Assembly: GCF_007049795.1 (NCBI RefSeq)
Contig: NZ_SCFY01000015.1
Location: forward strand, 1 to 64,000
Direction of reading: 5' to 3'
Source of the DNA: Ectopseudomonas mendocina
GTDB taxonomy: Bacteria; Pseudomonadota; Gammaproteobacteria; Pseudomonadales; Pseudomonadaceae
Length of the DNA: 64,000 nt
The number at the start of each line of letters is the position of its first letter. Positions within the stretch are counted from its first letter, which is position 1. The notes under the pieces were generated by a model that did not search any database, was not told the DNA's origin, and was given only the letters and a program-made list of their open reading frames with translations. This document shows, piece after piece, positions 8,473-17,792 of this stretch. The translations under genes and the position numbers were made by a program.

Positions 8473-8682
8473 GTCCTCTTCCCCTGAAGTGATCTGACTG
8501 CCCGGAAAGTAGCAGTTTAGAGCCAAGCCGCAAATAGCTCGAAGGCGTCATTGATGGGCTGAATTTCGCATTAAATGTAGCGATTCGTAACCGATCTCTG
8601 CGGCTTCGAGAAAGCCCGCGACGCTTTGCCTGATGCTGGCCAAGGTGCACAATGCCGCCAATCTCCGGCACAAGGATTCGCC

Positions 8683-9633
8683 ATGCGCCATAACGTCTTT
8701 TCCCTGGCCACTCAGGACGGTCTGCATCTGCACGTCAACCACTGGCACGGCGATCAACCGCCGCACGCGGTGGTCATGCTGTCGCACGGTATGGCCGAAC
8801 ACAGCCTGCGCTATGCCCGCCTGGCCGAAAGCCTGGTCGCCGCCGGCTTCGACCTCTATGCGCTGGACCAGCGCGGCCACGGCCAGAGCGCCGCTCTGGG
8901 CACGCTCGGCCACTACGCCGACGAAGGCGGCTGGGACAAGGTGGTAGGCGACCTGGCCTCGCTCAATCACCATATCCGCCAGCGCTACCCGCAAGCACCG
9001 ATCTTCCTGTTCGGCCACAGCATGGGCAGCTACATCGGCATGGCTTATCTGATGGGGCACAGTTGCAGCCTGCAGGGCGCCGTGCTGTCCGGCTCCAACT
9101 ACCAGCCCGTGATGCTGTACAAGGCCGCCCGGCTGATCGCTGGCTTCGAACGCTGGCGTCTGGGCCCCAAAGGCCGCAGCAAAATCATCGATTTTCTCTC
9201 CTTCGGCTCGTTCAACAAGGCCTTCAAGCCCAACCGCACGGCCTTCGACTGGCTCAGCCGCGACCCGGCCGAAGTGGACAAATACGTGACCGATCCGCTG
9301 TGCGGTTTCGTCTGCACCACGCAGTTGTGGTGCGACCTGCTCGATGGCCTGCAGTACATCACCCCGGTCGAGAACCTCGCGCAGATCGATGCCGACCTGC
9401 CGCTGCTGGTGATCGGCGGCTCGCGCGACCCGGTCAGCGACGGCAAGCGTCTGGGGGATCTGGCGGGCGCCCTGCGTGAGGGCGGCATGCGCGACGTGCA
9501 ACTGAAGATTTATCCCGAGGCCCGTCATGAACTGCTCAACGAGAGCAATCGCGACGAGGTCACCGCCCACCTGATCGATTGGCTGCAGCAGGCGCTGAGC
9601 CATGGTCGAAGCCCAATCAAGGAGTGTCCATGA
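8683..9633 (+). CDS. Alpha/beta hydrolase (monoacylglycerol lipase/lysophospholipase type)
   Basis: The 316-residue cytosolic serine hydrolase resembles the PldB/MGL group. It has the oxyanion-side HG motif (MLSHGMAEHS), the nucleophile elbow GHSMGSY, and late acid and histidine regions (GSRDPVSDG; YPEARHELLNE). It probably releases fatty acids from mono- or lysolipids. ATG 8683 has AAGGA upstream; the frame extends to 8626 without a better start. It overlaps the MaoC gene by four bases (ATGA) and is divergent from fadD2, so it likely feeds fatty acids to the ligases. Confidence 0.88.
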   Translation: MRHNVFSLATQDGLHLHVNHWHGDQPPHAVVMLSHGMAEHSLRYARLAESLVAAGFDLYALDQRGHGQSAALGTLGHYADEGGWDKVVGDLASLNHHIRQRYPQAPIFLFGHSMGSYIGMAYLMGHSCSLQGAVLSGSNYQPVMLYKAARLIAGFERWRLGPKGRSKIIDFLSFGSFNKAFKPNRTAFDWLSRDPAEVDKYVTDPLCGFVCTTQLWCDLLDGLQYITPVENLAQIDADLPLLVIGGSRDPVSDGKRLGDLAGALREGGMRDVQLKIYPEARHELLNESNRDEVTAHLIDWLQQALSHGRSPIKECP

Positions 9634-10100
9634 CCCAGGTAACCAACATCCCCTACGAAGCCCTCGAAGTCGGCCAGCAGGCGAGCTTCGAAAAGCAGGT
9701 CGAAGAACGCGACGTGCAACTGTTCGCTGCGGTATCCGGCGACAACAACCCGGTACACCTGGACGCCGCCTTCGCTGCCGAGACCATGTTCAAGGAGCGC
9801 ATCGCCCACGGCATGTTCACCGGCGCGCTGATCAGCGCGGCCATCGCCTGCAACCTGCCCGGCCCGGGCACCATCTACCTCGGCCAGCAGCTCAAGTTCA
9901 CCCGCCCGGTGAAGCTTGGCGACACCCTCACCGTGAAGCTGGAAGTGCTGGAAAAACTGCCGAAGAACCGCGTGCGCATCGCCACCCGCGTGTTCAATCA
10001 GGACGGCAAGCAAGTGGTCGACGGCGAAGCCGAAGTGCTCGCCCCGAGCGCCGAGCAGACCGTGACCATGCCGCCGATGCCGCAGGTCACCGTCAACTGA
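9630..10100 (+). CDS. MaoC-like (R)-specific enoyl-CoA hydratase
   Basis: The 156-residue hot-dog-fold protein carries the hydratase-2 signature in order: Asp with following Asn-Pro-His (SGDNNPVHLDAAFA) and the later GMFTGALIS helix. Such enzymes hydrate trans-2-enoyl-CoA to (R)-3-hydroxyacyl-CoA, linking beta-oxidation with PHA or other 3-hydroxyacyl pathways. Its ATG lies in the stop of the hydrolase gene (ATGA overlap) with AAGGAG before it, so the two are co-translated. No PHA synthase is present in the window, so the acceptor pathway is open. Confidence 0.88.
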   Translation: MTQVTNIPYEALEVGQQASFEKQVEERDVQLFAAVSGDNNPVHLDAAFAAETMFKERIAHGMFTGALISAAIACNLPGPGTIYLGQQLKFTRPVKLGDTLTVKLEVLEKLPKNRVRIATRVFNQDGKQVVDGEAEVLAPSAEQTVTMPPMPQVTVN

Positions 10101-10310
10101 GGCGCTGCAAGCTGGTGCGTGGCTACAGTGCTGCGCACCACTTTTGTTCTACACTCACAAATCTTGAACGACCTTGCGCTGCCATAAGTGCGTTTCTTTG
10201 TGCATATCGCACAAGCCCCTTTGATCACCTTGCCAAGCAGACTGCTGCACTGCTTTCTGGCACGTCCCCTGCTATCGCCAAGGCCTCACCCTCTTACCGG
10301 AGCCAGGTCC

Positions 10311-11582
10311 ATGAGCCATGCCACCCCCGATAGCGATTACCCCCTGAGCGAGGTGCCCAGCGGCGCACGCCAAGGGCTGTTTTCCACCGCCATCCTGTTG
10401 TTCGGTTTCACCTTCTTCACCGCCACCATGTTCGCCGGTGGCAAGATCGGCATGGCCTTCGACTTCACCACTCTGCTCTGGGCTGCGGTGATCGGTAACC
10501 TGCTGCTCGGCCTGTATGCCGCCGTGCTGGGCCTGATCGCCTGCCGCAGTGGGCTGAACTCGGTGCTGATGGGCCGTTTCTGCTTCGGCGAGGTGGGCAG
10601 CAAGCTGTCCGACATGCTGCTCGGCTTCACCCAGATCGGCTGGTACGCCTGGGGCACGGCGACCATCGCCATCGTCCTGGTGAAGATTCTTGGCCTGCCC
10701 GAAAGCCTGACTATCCCGCTGATGGTGCTGTTCGGCTTCGGTTTCTGCGTCACTGCCTTCATCGGCTACAAGGGCCTCGATCTGCTCTCGCGCGTCGCCG
10801 TGCCGGCCATGCTGGTGCTGCTGGTGGCTTCGCTGTGGATCGCCACCCGTGATATCGGCGGCATGGCCGGGCTACTGGCAGTCCAACCCAAGGAGAGCAT
10901 GAGCCTGAGTATGGCCATCACCCTGGTGTTTGGCACCTTCGTCAGCGGCGCCACCCAGGCCACCAACTGGACACGTTTCGCCAAGAGCGGCCGCGTCGCG
11001 GTGCTGGCCAGCCTGTTCGGCTTCTTCATCGGCAATGGCCTGATGATCATCGCCGGGGCCTATGGCGCCATCGTCTATCAGCAACCGGACGTGGTCGAAG
11101 TGCTGGTGCTGCAGGGGCTGTCCATGGCTGCCGTGATCATGCTGTTCCTCAATCTGTGGACCACTCAGGACAACACCATCTACAACTTCGCCGCCGCCGG
11201 CTGCAACCTGCTGCGCACCGGCAAACGCAAGACCGTGACCCTGGCCGGCGCGGCCATCGGCACCTTGCTGGCTATCGGCGGTATGTACGAGATGCTGATT
11301 CCCTTCCTGATCCTGCTCGGCTCGATCATCCCGCCGATTGGTGGGGTGATCATGGCCGACTTCTTCTACGGCCACCGCGCGCGCTATCCGAAACTGGCCG
11401 ATGTACGTCTGCCGACGTTCAACTGGGTCGGCCTGGGCGCCTACCTGATCGGCGCACTCAGCGCCTACTTCTCGCCCTGGGTAGCCCCGCTGGTGGGCAT
11501 CGCCGTGGCTGCTGTGGCCTACGTTGTGCTGTTCGAACTGAACAAGGCCCTGGTCGGCCGCCAGCAGGTCGCCGGCGCGTGA
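10311..11582 (+). CDS. codB: Cytosine permease CodB
   Basis: The 423-residue inner-membrane transporter of the NCS1 (purine/cytosine) family has about twelve membrane segments. It imports cytosine, and codA downstream in the same operon deaminates it. ATG 10311 follows a GGAG-containing site; an upstream start at 10188 would add an implausible 41-residue leader. It overlaps the PucR regulator gene by four bases (GTGA). The 210 bases before it contain the promoter, which I cannot place precisely. Confidence 0.9.
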   Translation: MSHATPDSDYPLSEVPSGARQGLFSTAILLFGFTFFTATMFAGGKIGMAFDFTTLLWAAVIGNLLLGLYAAVLGLIACRSGLNSVLMGRFCFGEVGSKLSDMLLGFTQIGWYAWGTATIAIVLVKILGLPESLTIPLMVLFGFGFCVTAFIGYKGLDLLSRVAVPAMLVLLVASLWIATRDIGGMAGLLAVQPKESMSLSMAITLVFGTFVSGATQATNWTRFAKSGRVAVLASLFGFFIGNGLMIIAGAYGAIVYQQPDVVEVLVLQGLSMAAVIMLFLNLWTTQDNTIYNFAAAGCNLLRTGKRKTVTLAGAAIGTLLAIGGMYEMLIPFLILLGSIIPPIGGVIMADFFYGHRARYPKLADVRLPTFNWVGLGAYLIGALSAYFSPWVAPLVGIAVAAVAYVVLFELNKALVGRQQVAGA

Positions 11583-12802
11583 GCCTGACCGTCGCCGATG
11601 TACTCGCCCTGCCCGACCTGGCCAGCATGCACCTGCGTGCCGGCCAGGCCGGGCGCGACAATGCCGTACGCTGGCCCTACGTGGCCGAGAACGAAGGCAT
11701 CGCCGACTGGGTGATGGGCGGCGAGCTGATCTTCGTCACCGGCATCAACAATCCGCGTGACGAAGCCAACCTGCTACGCCTGGTGCGCGAAGGCCATGAG
11801 CGCGTGGTGGCCGGCATGGTCATCCTCACCGGCGCCGAGTTCATCCAGGCCATCCCGCCCAGCGTCATCGCAGAAGCCGAGCGCCTGAACCTACCACTGA
11901 TCGAGCAGCCCTACGCGCTGAAGATGGTGGTGGTCACCCAGGCCATCGGCACCGCGCTGGTGCAGGCGCAGCAGCTCGGCCGCTCACGCCAGCACGTGCT
12001 GGAGCAGGTGCTCGAGGGTGACTACCAGTCACTCGAGGTGCTGCTGCAACGCGGTGACAGCCTAGGCCTGGCACTGCATGTGCCGCGTCAGGTGGCATTG
12101 CTGCGTCTCGACGGCAGCGAGCAACTGTTCGGCGACCTGCCCGACGAAGACGCCGAGCGCCAACTGCAGAGTCGCCAGCAACTGCTGCAACGGCGCCTGG
12201 AGCAGAGCCTCGGCGAACTCGGTGACGCGCTGCCGCTGGTCAGCCTGGGCCGACACTGGATCGCCTTGCTGCCCTGCCCCGATGCCCACGCCGAAGCGCG
12301 CAACCGTCAGGCCATGACCGCGCTGCTCGACGAGTTGCGCCCGCAGCTCGGCCCGCTGCGGCTGTTTCTCGGCCTGGGTAGCGCCGTTTGCGATGCGCAA
12401 CGTTTCGCCCAGGGTCTGGGTGAAGCGCGTCAGGCCCTGGCTGTGGCGCAGCGCTTTCCCGAGCGCCTGGGCCTGTGTAGTTTCAATGAACTGGGCGTGT
12501 TGGAGCTGCTCGGTGCGATTCGCGACCGCAGCCTGCTCGACCGCTTCGTCGAACGCGTGCTCGGCCCGTTGATCGGCGACGACTCACGCCACCAACCGGT
12601 GCTGATGCCGACGCTGGAGGCCTGGTTCGCCGAGAACGGCAACCTGGCCCTGGCCGCGCAACGCCTCAACGTTCACCGCAATACCCTGAGCTACCGTCTA
12701 CAGCGCATCGAAGCGCTGACCGGTTGCTCGTTCGAAGACCCGCACGACCGCCTCAACATCAGCGTTGCGCTGTTGATCCGGCGCCTGTCGTCGCCTGCCT
12801 GA
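11579..12802 (+). CDS. PucR family regulator inside the cytosine operon
   Basis: The 407-residue protein has an N-terminal PucR ligand-type domain (about residues 1-125: [20 protein letters not shown] ... [12 protein letters not shown]). A middle region resembles a GGDEF-like/CdaR segment. The C-terminus is a PucR helix-turn-helix with the typical [15 protein letters not shown] (about residues 363-377). GTG 11579 overlaps the codB stop (GTGA), which explains the start and implies translational coupling. PucR proteins usually activate purine or allantoin catabolic genes. Its position between codB and codA suggests it senses cytosine, uracil or a related base. Confidence 0.88.
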   Translation: MSLTVADVLALPDLASMHLRAGQAGRDNAVRWPYVAENEGIADWVMGGELIFVTGINNPRDEANLLRLVREGHERVVAGMVILTGAEFIQAIPPSVIAEAERLNLPLIEQPYALKMVVVTQAIGTALVQAQQLGRSRQHVLEQVLEGDYQSLEVLLQRGDSLGLALHVPRQVALLRLDGSEQLFGDLPDEDAERQLQSRQQLLQRRLEQSLGELGDALPLVSLGRHWIALLPCPDAHAEARNRQAMTALLDELRPQLGPLRLFLGLGSAVCDAQRFAQGLGEARQALAVAQRFPERLGLCSFNELGVLELLGAIRDRSLLDRFVERVLGPLIGDDSRHQPVLMPTLEAWFAENGNLALAAQRLNVHRNTLSYRLQRIEALTGCSFEDPHDRLNISVALLIRRLSSPA

Positions 12803-12813
12803 GAGGAAACCTG

Positions 12814-14049
12814 ATGATCATCCACAATGCCCGCCTGCGTGGCCGCGACGGCCTGCACCGCATCACCCTGGACGGCGAGCGCATCGCTGCCATCGACGCC
12901 CAGCACGCCCTGCACCCCATCGCCGAGGGCGATCTGGACGCAGCCGGCAACCTTGTGGTGCCGCCCTTCGTTGAACCGCATATCCACCTCGACGCCACCC
13001 TCACCGCTGGTGAGCCGGCCTGGAACATGAGCGGCACCCTGTTCGAGGGCATCGAACGCTGGGCCGAGCGCAAGGCGCTGGTGACCCATGAAGACACCAA
13101 GACCCGCTCCAAGAAGACCATCGACATGCTGGTCGACCATGGCATCCAGCACGTGCGCACCCACGTCGACGTCACCGACCCGACCCTCGCTGCCCTCAAG
13201 GCCATGCTCGAAGTACGTGAGGAAACCCGCCACCTTATCGACTTGCAGATCGTCGCCTTTCCGCAGGAGGGCATCGAGTCCTACGCCAATGGTCGCGCGC
13301 TGATGGAGCAAGCCGTGGAACTGGGCGCCGACGTGGTCGGCGGCATCCCGCACTTCGAGAACACCCGTGACCAGGGCGTGTCGTCGATCAAATTCCTCAT
13401 GGACTTGGCCGAGCGCACAGGCTGCCTGGTGGACGTGCACTGCGACGAAACCGACGACCCGCAGTCGCGCTTTCTCGAAGTGCTGGCCGAGGAAGCCCGC
13501 GTGCGTGGCATGGGCGCGCGCGTCACCGCCAGCCACACCACGGCCATGGGCTCCTACGACAACGCCTACTGCTCCAAGCTGTTCCGCCTGCTGAAGATGA
13601 GCGGCATCAGCTTCATTTCCTGCCCCACCGAAAGCATCCACCTGCAGGGCCGCTTCGATACCTACCCGAAACGCCGAGGCCTGACTCGCGTGGCGGAGAT
13701 CGACCGCGCCGGGATGAACGTCTGCTTCGGCCAGGATTCCATCGTCGACCCCTGGTACCCGCTGGGTAACGGCAACATCCTGCGCATCCTCGAAGCCGGC
13801 CTGCACATCTGCCACATGCTCGGTTATGAAGACCTCAAGCGCAGCCTGGATCTGATCACCGACAACTCGGCGCGCGCACTGAACCTGGGTGAAGGGTATG
13901 GGCTGGAAGTGGGGCGCCCGGCCAACCTGCTGATCCTCTCGGCGCCGGACGATTACGAGATGGTGCGCAGCCAGGGCCACGCGCTGGTGTCGGTGCGCCA
14001 GGGCAAGGTGTTGATGCGCCGCACGCCGGCCAGCATCGAGCGCGCCTGA
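12814..14049 (+). CDS. codA: Cytosine deaminase CodA
   Basis: The 411-residue amidohydrolase converts cytosine to uracil and ammonia in the cytosol. Metal-binding residues are visible in order: EPHIHLD (His 56 and His 58), [18 protein letters not shown] and the late Asp in [12 protein letters not shown], matching the Escherichia coli enzyme. ATG 12814 is preceded by GAGAGGAAA. It is the last gene of the codB-pucR-codA operon, eleven bases after the regulator. Downstream lie two hairpins and a REP-like pair. Confidence 0.95.
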   Translation: MIIHNARLRGRDGLHRITLDGERIAAIDAQHALHPIAEGDLDAAGNLVVPPFVEPHIHLDATLTAGEPAWNMSGTLFEGIERWAERKALVTHEDTKTRSKKTIDMLVDHGIQHVRTHVDVTDPTLAALKAMLEVREETRHLIDLQIVAFPQEGIESYANGRALMEQAVELGADVVGGIPHFENTRDQGVSSIKFLMDLAERTGCLVDVHCDETDDPQSRFLEVLAEEARVRGMGARVTASHTTAMGSYDNAYCSKLFRLLKMSGISFISCPTESIHLQGRFDTYPKRRGLTRVAEIDRAGMNVCFGQDSIVDPWYPLGNGNILRILEAGLHICHMLGYEDLKRSLDLITDNSARALNLGEGYGLEVGRPANLLILSAPDDYEMVRSQGHALVSVRQGKVLMRRTPASIERA

Positions 14050-14078
14050 CGCTGAAACGAGGGAAGGGCTTTAGATCG

Positions 14079-14147
14079 GGTGGATGACGCTTTTTTCATC
14101 CACCATTGCGTCGGTCCAAGCGGTGGACAAGCTTCGCGTTGTCCACC
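14079..14147. repeat. Pair of related hairpins after codA
   Basis: Two perfect 9-bp stems occur in tandem: GGTGGATGA/TCATCCACC (14079-14104, loop with a T-run) and GGTGGACAA/TTGTCCACC (14122-14147). The arms share GGTGGA, so they look like two copies of one dispersed palindromic unit. The first could also help end codA transcription. Confidence 0.6.
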
Positions 14148-14172
14148 CTGCTAACTCATGCGAATAGTGACC

Positions 14173-14231
14173 GTAGGAGCGGCCTCAGCCGCGATTCACC
14201 TTGAAGAGCTCGCGACTGAAGCCGCTCCTAC
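14173..14231. repeat. REP-like inverted pair
   Basis: GTAGGAGCGGCCTCAGCCGCGA and, inverted, TCGCGACTGAAGCCGCTCCTAC are two facing copies of a Pseudomonas-type REP unit about 22 bases long. Related copies lie at 26874-26931 and 50713-50737. Such pairs (REPINs) are short non-coding mobile repeats; no REP-associated transposase gene lies in the window. Confidence 0.75.
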
Positions 14232-14245
14232 AACTGAAAACCGCC

Positions 14246-15097
14246 CTATTCCACCCTTACGCTGGCGGTCATGCCGGCGCTCAGCACCATGCCCTCGGGT
14301 ACCTGATCGAGCTTGATGCGCACCGGAATGCGCTGCGCCAGGCGCACCCAGTTGAAGGTCGGCTCGACATTGGCCAGCAGTTGCCCATCCGGGCTGGCGT
14401 TGCGGTCGGTGATGCCACGACTGATGCTTTCCACCTCGCCGCGAATCTGCTGATCACCGCCCATCAGCCACACCTCGACCGGCGCGCCAACCTGTATGCG
14501 CGGCAACTTGGTTTCCTCGAAGTACGCCTGCACGTAGAACGATTCGGTATCGACCAGCGCCATGACTGCTTGCCCGGCATTGATGTAGTTACCCTGCGCC
14601 AGCACCAGATTGGTGATCTGCCCATCGCGTGGGGCATACACTTCGCTGCGTGCCAGATTCAGCTCGGCCACACGCAGATCGGCCTGCGCTTCGCGGTACT
14701 CGCTGCGCGCCATCTCGGCATTGATCTGCGCGTTTTCCAGCAGCTCGGCACTGATCGCCTGGGCACCCAGGCGAGAGCGGCGCGAAGCTTCGTGCTCGCG
14801 CAGGCTCAGCTGCTGGCGGCGAATATCCACTACCGCCTTGGCTTTCTCCACCGCCGCCTGATAGCGGTCACGGTCGATGCTCATCAGCAGATCACCTGCC
14901 TTGACCTGCTGGTTGTCGCGCACCTTGAGCTCGACTACCCAGCCGGACACGTCCGGGGCAATGGTCACCACGTCGGCGCGCACCCGAGCGTCGCGCGTCC
15001 AGGGCGAGTACATGTAGTGCTGCCAGATCCAGGAGCCGGCGAAAATCGCCGCCGCCACCATGGCCAGGGTGATGCCGACTCGAATGGTCGAACGCAT
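14246..15097 (-). CDS. HlyD family efflux periplasmic adaptor (AaeA/EmrA-like)
   Basis: The 283-residue membrane-fusion protein has one N-terminal membrane anchor (about residues 7-25), a biotinyl-lipoyl-like segment (TIAPDVSGWV), a coiled-coil hairpin rich in Arg, Glu and Gln (about 70-130), and a beta-barrel region. It bridges the inner-membrane FUSC pump to the periplasm or an outer-membrane channel. ATG 15097 has GAGGAG upstream; in-frame extension to 15298 would run through the DUF1656 gene. It is last in the FUSC-DUF1656-HlyD operon, the arrangement of p-hydroxybenzoate (aaeXAB) and fusaric acid efflux systems. No outer-membrane partner is encoded nearby. Confidence 0.9.
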   Translation of the reverse strand: MRSTIRVGITLAMVAAAIFAGSWIWQHYMYSPWTRDARVRADVVTIAPDVSGWVVELKVRDNQQVKAGDLLMSIDRDRYQAAVEKAKAVVDIRRQQLSLREHEASRRSRLGAQAISAELLENAQINAEMARSEYREAQADLRVAELNLARSEVYAPRDGQITNLVLAQGNYINAGQAVMALVDTESFYVQAYFEETKLPRIQVGAPVEVWLMGGDQQIRGEVESISRGITDRNASPDGQLLANVEPTFNWVRLAQRIPVRIKLDQVPEGMVLSAGMTASVRVE

Positions 15098-15108
15098 GCT
15101 TTCTCTCC

Positions 15109-15312
15109 TCAATGCGCCAGGACGGCGATTACCGCCGCCAGCACGCAGACATACAAGGCACAATCGAACAGGGCTTCGTGCCAGATCCAGCGCGACAGCC
15201 CGACACGCTGCAGCCCCAGGCGCAACACGCCGGTCAGCAACAGCGCCAATACCGCGTAGGCCGCCATCGGGCTCAGCAACACGCCGCCCAGCGACCATTC
15301 ATGCAAACCCAT
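15109..15312 (-). CDS. DUF1656 small membrane protein (AaeX-like)
   Basis: The 67-residue protein has two hydrophobic segments (about 11-33 and 47-66) around a basic loop, matching the DUF1656/AaeX family that always accompanies FUSC and HlyD efflux genes. Its role in the pump is not established. It overlaps the end of the FUSC gene by 14 bases and ends eleven bases before the adaptor start, so the three genes are one operon. Confidence 0.88.
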   Translation of the reverse strand: MGLHEWSLGGVLLSPMAAYAVLALLLTGVLRLGLQRVGLSRWIWHEALFDCALYVCVLAAVIAVLAH

Positions 15313-17287
15313 TACCCCCTCCTCTGAGTTGGCACCAGTGGCGCCAGCCGTTCTGCAGTTGCAACAGCGCCGCCTCGGCCAGGCGTTTGTCGATGCTCGG
15401 CGTGCAGGCGCGCAAGGCCTCCTGCAACTCGGCCACAGCTGCGTTCAGGTCGTCTTCACGGCCTGGTGCGGGACCACGCTCCAACGCGTCGTCGAGGCGC
15501 TCCAGGAAACGCTGCTGCGACCGTGCCAGGCCGGCATCGGCATTGGCCAGGCACTTGCGCAGATGCAACAACTCGTCACCCAGGTCGAGACCGGCCACGC
15601 CATCGTCCCAGCGGCTGCGCGTTTGATCCGGCCGCGCCGGATAGTGCCGTGCCAGCTGGATCAGGCGATCAGCCATACGCCCGCCGAACCAGTTCTCGGC
15701 GCGGCCCAGGTCACGACGGGTCAGACGTCCCAGATCGGTCAGGATCGCCTGCATCAGACGCCGGCCATGCCAGACCGGATTGCGCAACACCACCAGCTTG
15801 AACGCCATCACTGCGCAACCCACGCCCATCAGCATGCCCGGCGCTTCATTGAGGAAAAATTCGACGTTGTAGCCGACACCCGGCGCCGGCAGGCAGAGCA
15901 CGATGAAGTGCAGGCAGAACGAGGTCGAGGTCGCGGCCGTCGCCGGTTTGGCCATGCCCAGCACGCCGAAGAACAGCGGCACGCCCAGCACCATGCAGAG
16001 CATCACGAAGCCATCGATCTGCGGCATCAGAATCTGGCCGACGAAGAACGCCACCGGCAGCGCGTAGAAGATGCCGCGCAGGAACATCATGCCGATCTGC
16101 GGCGCCGCTTCGAGGCGGGCGAACAAGCTGCAGACCACACAGGCCAGCAGCAGCGCACCGGTGGCGTGGGTCCAGCCGGTGGCCAGCCAGAACGCCGCCA
16201 GAACCAGAAAGGTCAGCGCACTGCGTGAGCCATACACCAGTGCGGTCTGCCAGTCGTAATGCCAGGACAAGGCGCGCGGTGCATCGGCCGGAGCCCTGCC
16301 CTCCTCGACCGCGCGCAACGCGTGGCTGGCTTCCTCGACACGCAACAGCAGCACCATCAAGCGTTCCAGACACAGTTGCTGGCCACTGCTCAGTTCATCG
16401 TCCTGCGCGGCCTGGCGCAGTTGCTCGACCAACTCCAGCAGGCCCGCTGGCTGCTCCTGCTGCAAGCGCTCGTCCACCACCTGCAACCAGGGCGCGACCG
16501 CCTGCGCCTCGACACCGCTCAGTTGCCGCCACTGCCGCGCCACCCCACGAGCCAGGCGTAACATGCCGAGCAGATCACGACTCAGCACCCGCAACGCCAC
16601 GGCACGCTGGCGACCACGGGCACCCTCGAACCAGGCGTGCTCGCGCTGGGCGTCGACGGCGACGATACGCGCCAGCACCTCCAGCAAGCCCTGTCGCGAA
16701 TCAGCCTCACCCGCCAGCGCCTGACGCGAAGCCGCAACGCCGGCCAGCCAGGCGTTGCGCGCCTGCTGTGCCAGTTGCCGCTCGACGCGCTGCGGCCAGA
16801 GCAAAGCGCTGCTCAGGGTGGCGCAGATGATGCCCAGGCAGATTTCCGTGCAGCGGGCGATGGCTTCATCGAACACCACATGCGGCTTGCCGATGGCCGG
16901 CAAGGCGATGATCGCCACGGTGTAGCCGGCCAGCACGAAGGAATATGACCAGGCGCTGCGCAACATGGTCGAGGACGCCGTACACAACGCCAACCACAAG
17001 GCGAACGCCAGTATGAACAGCAGCGGCGACTGGGCGAACAGGCCCATCATCACCACGGCCATGAAGGTGCCGACCAGGGTGCCGAGCAGCCGCGCCAGGC
17101 CCTTCTGCACCACCATGCCGGACAGCGGCTGGGCGACGATGAACGCGGTCATTAACGCCCACTGCGGTTGCTCCAGGCCGAAACGCAACGCACACCACAA
17201 CGCCAGACCGCCGCCGAGCAGGGTCTTGATGGCGAATTGAACGGCTTGCGAGCTTGGCGCGAGAAACGCCAGCAAGGAATCACGCAC
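15299..17287 (-). CDS. FUSC family inner-membrane efflux pump (AaeB-like)
   Basis: The protein of about 662 residues has two blocks of roughly five or six membrane helices (near residues 20-170 and 350-500), each followed by a soluble region, as in AaeB/YccS-type fusaric acid resistance proteins. With the adaptor it likely exports aromatic carboxylic acids. I prefer GTG 17287, which has AGGT at proper spacing and gives MRDSLLAFLAPS. A TTG at 17311 would add eight residues. First gene of its operon. Confidence 0.9.
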   Translation of the reverse strand: MRDSLLAFLAPSSQAVQFAIKTLLGGGLALWCALRFGLEQPQWALMTAFIVAQPLSGMVVQKGLARLLGTLVGTFMAVVMMGLFAQSPLLFILAFALWLALCTASSTMLRSAWSYSFVLAGYTVAIIALPAIGKPHVVFDEAIARCTEICLGIICATLSSALLWPQRVERQLAQQARNAWLAGVAASRQALAGEADSRQGLLEVLARIVAVDAQREHAWFEGARGRQRAVALRVLSRDLLGMLRLARGVARQWRQLSGVEAQAVAPWLQVVDERLQQEQPAGLLELVEQLRQAAQDDELSSGQQLCLERLMVLLLRVEEASHALRAVEEGRAPADAPRALSWHYDWQTALVYGSRSALTFLVLAAFWLATGWTHATGALLLACVVCSLFARLEAAPQIGMMFLRGIFYALPVAFFVGQILMPQIDGFVMLCMVLGVPLFFGVLGMAKPATAATSTSFCLHFIVLCLPAPGVGYNVEFFLNEAPGMLMGVGCAVMAFKLVVLRNPVWHGRRLMQAILTDLGRLTRRDLGRAENWFGGRMADRLIQLARHYPARPDQTRSRWDDGVAGLDLGDELLHLRKCLANADAGLARSQQRFLERLDDALERGPAPGREDDLNAAVAELQEALRACTPSIDKRLAEAALLQLQNGWRHWCQLRGGGNGFA

Positions 17288-17416
17288 GATGGCTACCTGA
17301 AAAAATCTCAACTCTGAACATAGCTGTAGCGATTGGGTTCCGCCTCCGTGCGAAACTCAATTATTAGCTAGCTAAGTATTTATGTCCAGAAGGCGCCATA
17401 CGCCCAGGCAGGCAAC

Positions 17417-17442
17417 AAAAAAAAGGGCGACCGAAGTCGCCC
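17417..17442 (-). terminator. Rho-independent terminator of ccoM
   Basis: On the minus strand a 7-bp stem GGGCGAC/GTCGCCC with a UUCG loop is followed by eight T residues, 34 bases beyond the ccoM stop. It is a textbook intrinsic terminator and supports ccoM as an independent short transcript. Confidence 0.9.
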
Positions 17443-17475
17443 GAATTGCCTTGCGTGCCCAGTGAACTGGAAGGG

Positions 17476-17592
17476 TTAGCTCTGCTTGCGCTTGTGAGCA
17501 TCCTTCCAGATGAAGTAACCAACACCCCCGAAGAACGCGACCATCAGAAGAACGGTGCCGACTCCGGCGAGAACCACTGTATCGACGAACAT
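17476..17592 (-). CDS. ccoM: cbb3-type cytochrome oxidase small subunit CcoM
   Basis: This is a 38-residue single-pass membrane protein: MFVDTVVLAGVGT, a hydrophobic helix through YFIWKD, and a basic tail HKRKQS. Length and the FFGGVGYFIWKDAHK core match CcoM, the small subunit found in cbb3 cytochrome c oxidase of P. stutzeri, which aids assembly or stability of the terminal oxidase. A strong AGGAGG precedes the ATG, an intrinsic terminator follows, and a perfect ANR-type box lies 67 bases upstream, fitting low-oxygen induction. The cco operons themselves are not in the window. Confidence 0.85.
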   Translation of the reverse strand: MFVDTVVLAGVGTVLLMVAFFGGVGYFIWKDAHKRKQS

Positions 17593-17658
17593 GGCTGCCT
17601 CCTGTTGTGCCTGTCTGTCTGGGATGGCTTCACGTTATCAGCGCTGGCAGCGGGAAAA

Positions 17659-17672
17659 TTGATCTGGATCAA
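17659..17672 (-). promoter_or_regulatory. ANR/FNR box upstream of ccoM
   Basis: TTGATCTGGATCAA is a perfect match to the ANR/FNR consensus TTGAT-N4-ATCAA. It lies 67 bases upstream of the ccoM start, where a class II activator site would leave a leader of about 25 bases. Oxygen-limited activation is inferred. Confidence 0.8.
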
Positions 17673-17709
17673 TGGCTGACGAGCAGGCGCGACCAGGCCG
17701 GAGGGAATA

Positions 17710-17723
17710 CTGACCCAGGTCAA
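17710..17723 (-). promoter_or_regulatory. Second, degenerate ANR-like box
   Basis: Read on the minus strand, TTGACCTGGGTCAG keeps the TTGA and TCA half-sites of an ANR/DNR dyad with two or three deviations. It is centred about 51 bases upstream of the perfect box, so it could be a weak accessory Fnr-family site. Confidence 0.4.
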
Positions 17724-17792
17724 GAAATCGAGGGGGTGCGAGGCGGGAAGCACGGTCTGGCAGCCGTGCATGACGAACAAACGGTGGGGGTT

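Noticed and set aside
12691..13980. A 429-residue open frame antisense to codA
   Set aside because: It is a shadow of codA, whose metal-binding motifs are clear.
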